A stretch of DNA of 64,000 nt from Desulfonatronovibrio hydrogenovorans DSM 9292 (lineage in GTDB: Bacteria > Desulfobacterota > Desulfovibrionia > Desulfovibrionales > Desulfonatronovibrionaceae), in the NCBI RefSeq assembly GCF_000686525.1, contig NZ_KK365986.1, positions 9,995 through 73,994 on the forward strand. Direction: 5' to 3'. A program made the translations under genes and the position numbers. The notes under the pieces were generated by a model. It saw only the letters and a list, made by a program, of their open reading frames with translations, was not told the origin of the DNA and searched no databases. Numbering within the stretch: position 1 is the first letter of the stretch; every line of letters starts with the position of its first letter. This document shows positions 63,269 through 64,000 of this stretch, piece after piece.

Positions 63269-64000
63269 ATGGAACCGGTTTTTCTGTTTAAAAAGCTCAT
63301 CTCCAGGTTGATCTTTCCTCTGCCGCTGACCCTGCAGATGGTGCTTCTGGGCCTGGTCCTGCTGGTTTTCGGCAAAAGAAAAGCAGGCTTTTTTTTTGTT
63401 TTCCTGGGGGCCGGTCTTCTGGGGGGCATGGCAGTGGAACCCGTGGCAGACAGGTTTTTACAGTCCATTGAGCAGCAGTATCAGCCAATAAATGAACGGC
63501 TGGGCCATAACGTGCCATATGTGGTGGTTCTTGGAGGTGGCCATGACTCTCAGGATAATTTTCCGCCGACTTCCCAGCTGGGTTCATCTTCCCTGTCCAG
63601 AGTGGTGGAAGGGGTCCGGATGGCCGGGCTTCATCCGGAAGCTCAGCTGATTTTCAGTGGGGGAAGGATTAATGATCCGGTTCCCCATTCCCAGGTGGCA
63701 GCCCTTGCTGCCCTTCAGCTTGGTGTTGAACCACACAGAATCCTTACCGAATCAGAAGCCCTTGATACTGAAGACGAGGCCAGGGCTGTTAAAGAGATGG
63801 TCTCAGGAAAACCTTTTATTCTGGTGACTTCGGCTTCACATATGCCCAGGGCCATGCAGATATTCAGGTATCACGGCATGAATCCTGTTCCTTCTCCTGC
63901 GGATTACCTGGCCAGGGAAAAGCAGTACACGCCCTGGAGTTACTTTCCCAGTGCCAGGGGTCTGGAAAAGATGGAGAGGGTCTTTTACGAGCGGCTGGGC
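63269..64000 (+). CDS. YdcF/ElyC-family (DUF218) membrane protein, partial at right edge
   Basis: Open to the end of the window, giving 244 residues without a stop. Two TM segments at about residues 15-35 and 36-55 precede the DUF218 domain: VPYVVVLGGGHDSQ, LSRVVEGVRMAGLHPEAQLIFSGGRINDPVPHSQ, ILTESEALDTEDEARAVKEM and ILVTSASHMPRAMQIFRYHGMNPVPSPADYL. E. coli ElyC and SanA relatives act in envelope integrity. The ATG at 63269 follows AGAGG; an ATG at 63262 reaches a stop after nine codons. It is probably cotranscribed with greA. Confidence 0.85.
   Translation, partial: MEPVFLFKKLISRLIFPLPLTLQMVLLGLVLLVFGKRKAGFFFVFLGAGLLGGMAVEPVADRFLQSIEQQYQPINERLGHNVPYVVVLGGGHDSQDNFPPTSQLGSSSLSRVVEGVRMAGLHPEAQLIFSGGRINDPVPHSQVAALAALQLGVEPHRILTESEALDTEDEARAVKEMVSGKPFILVTSASHMPRAMQIFRYHGMNPVPSPADYLAREKQYTPWSYFPSARGLEKMERVFYERLG

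Overview
The window looks like chromosome of a sulfate-reducing bacterium of the order Desulfovibrionales. The grounds are: an archaeal-type entry to the shikimate pathway (ADH synthase plus 3-dehydroquinate synthase II) at the head of an aromatic supra-operon, a TunR-type tungstate regulator (a family described from sulfate reducers) divergent from a TSUP transporter, a four-subunit 2-oxoacid:ferredoxin oxidoreductase, and a dCache/HAMP chemoreceptor of the kind abundant in Desulfovibrio. The genus cannot be fixed from the sequence. No rRNA, tRNA, insertion sequence or CRISPR array was found inside the window.

Layout. 0.2-10.7 kb (minus strand): a type III-D CRISPR-Cas locus with cas10, three large fused or insertion-bearing RAMP proteins, csx19, cas6, a small unexplained two-TM membrane protein, cas1 and cas2. 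The composition matches the III-Dv architecture (Cas7-Cas5-Cas11, Cas7-Cas7, Cas7-insertion, Csx19, Cas10). The array probably lies just left of base 1. 10.9-16.6 kb: miscellaneous genes (TraT-like lipoprotein, DUF362 remnant, catalase, small lipoprotein, orphan hisF, methyltransferase). 16.7-29.1 kb: twelve aromatic amino acid genes in one direction, aroA'-aroB'-pheA-aroA-tyrA then trpEGDCFBA. A complete-looking transcription attenuator with an aromatic-rich leader peptide precedes aroA', and a candidate Trp-Trp leader peptide precedes trpE. 29.1-34.8 kb (minus strand): DUF1622 protein, a lineage-specific protein, YihY protein, RecB/AddA-like helicase-nuclease. 35.1-38.6 kb: bioA, a LysM protein, bioD, bioB. 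38.7-41.7 kb: tunR, divergent TSUP transporter, HPP protein. 41.8-43.8 kb: PhoU-like and PiT phosphate genes. 44-45.9 kb: OsmC, then bioC with an alpha/beta hydrolase that probably acts as the pimeloyl-ACP esterase. 46.1-64 kb: chemoreceptor, queA, the oxidoreductase operon, aroE, rlmB, an HDOD protein overlapping a hybrid histidine kinase, mltD, bamD, trxB-trxA, greA and a partial YdcF/ElyC-family gene cut by the right edge.

The genes work together as follows. The aro/trp cluster supplies most of Phe, Tyr and Trp synthesis, with aroE 23 kb away; aroD/aroQ, aroK and aroC are not in the window. The biotin genes are split between two loci, and bioF is absent here. The most informative regulatory sequences are the aromatic attenuator (16.7-16.9 kb) and a 28-bp inverted repeat of dif-like 11-6-11 geometry at the expected start site of the TSUP gene, which I interpret as the TunR operator.
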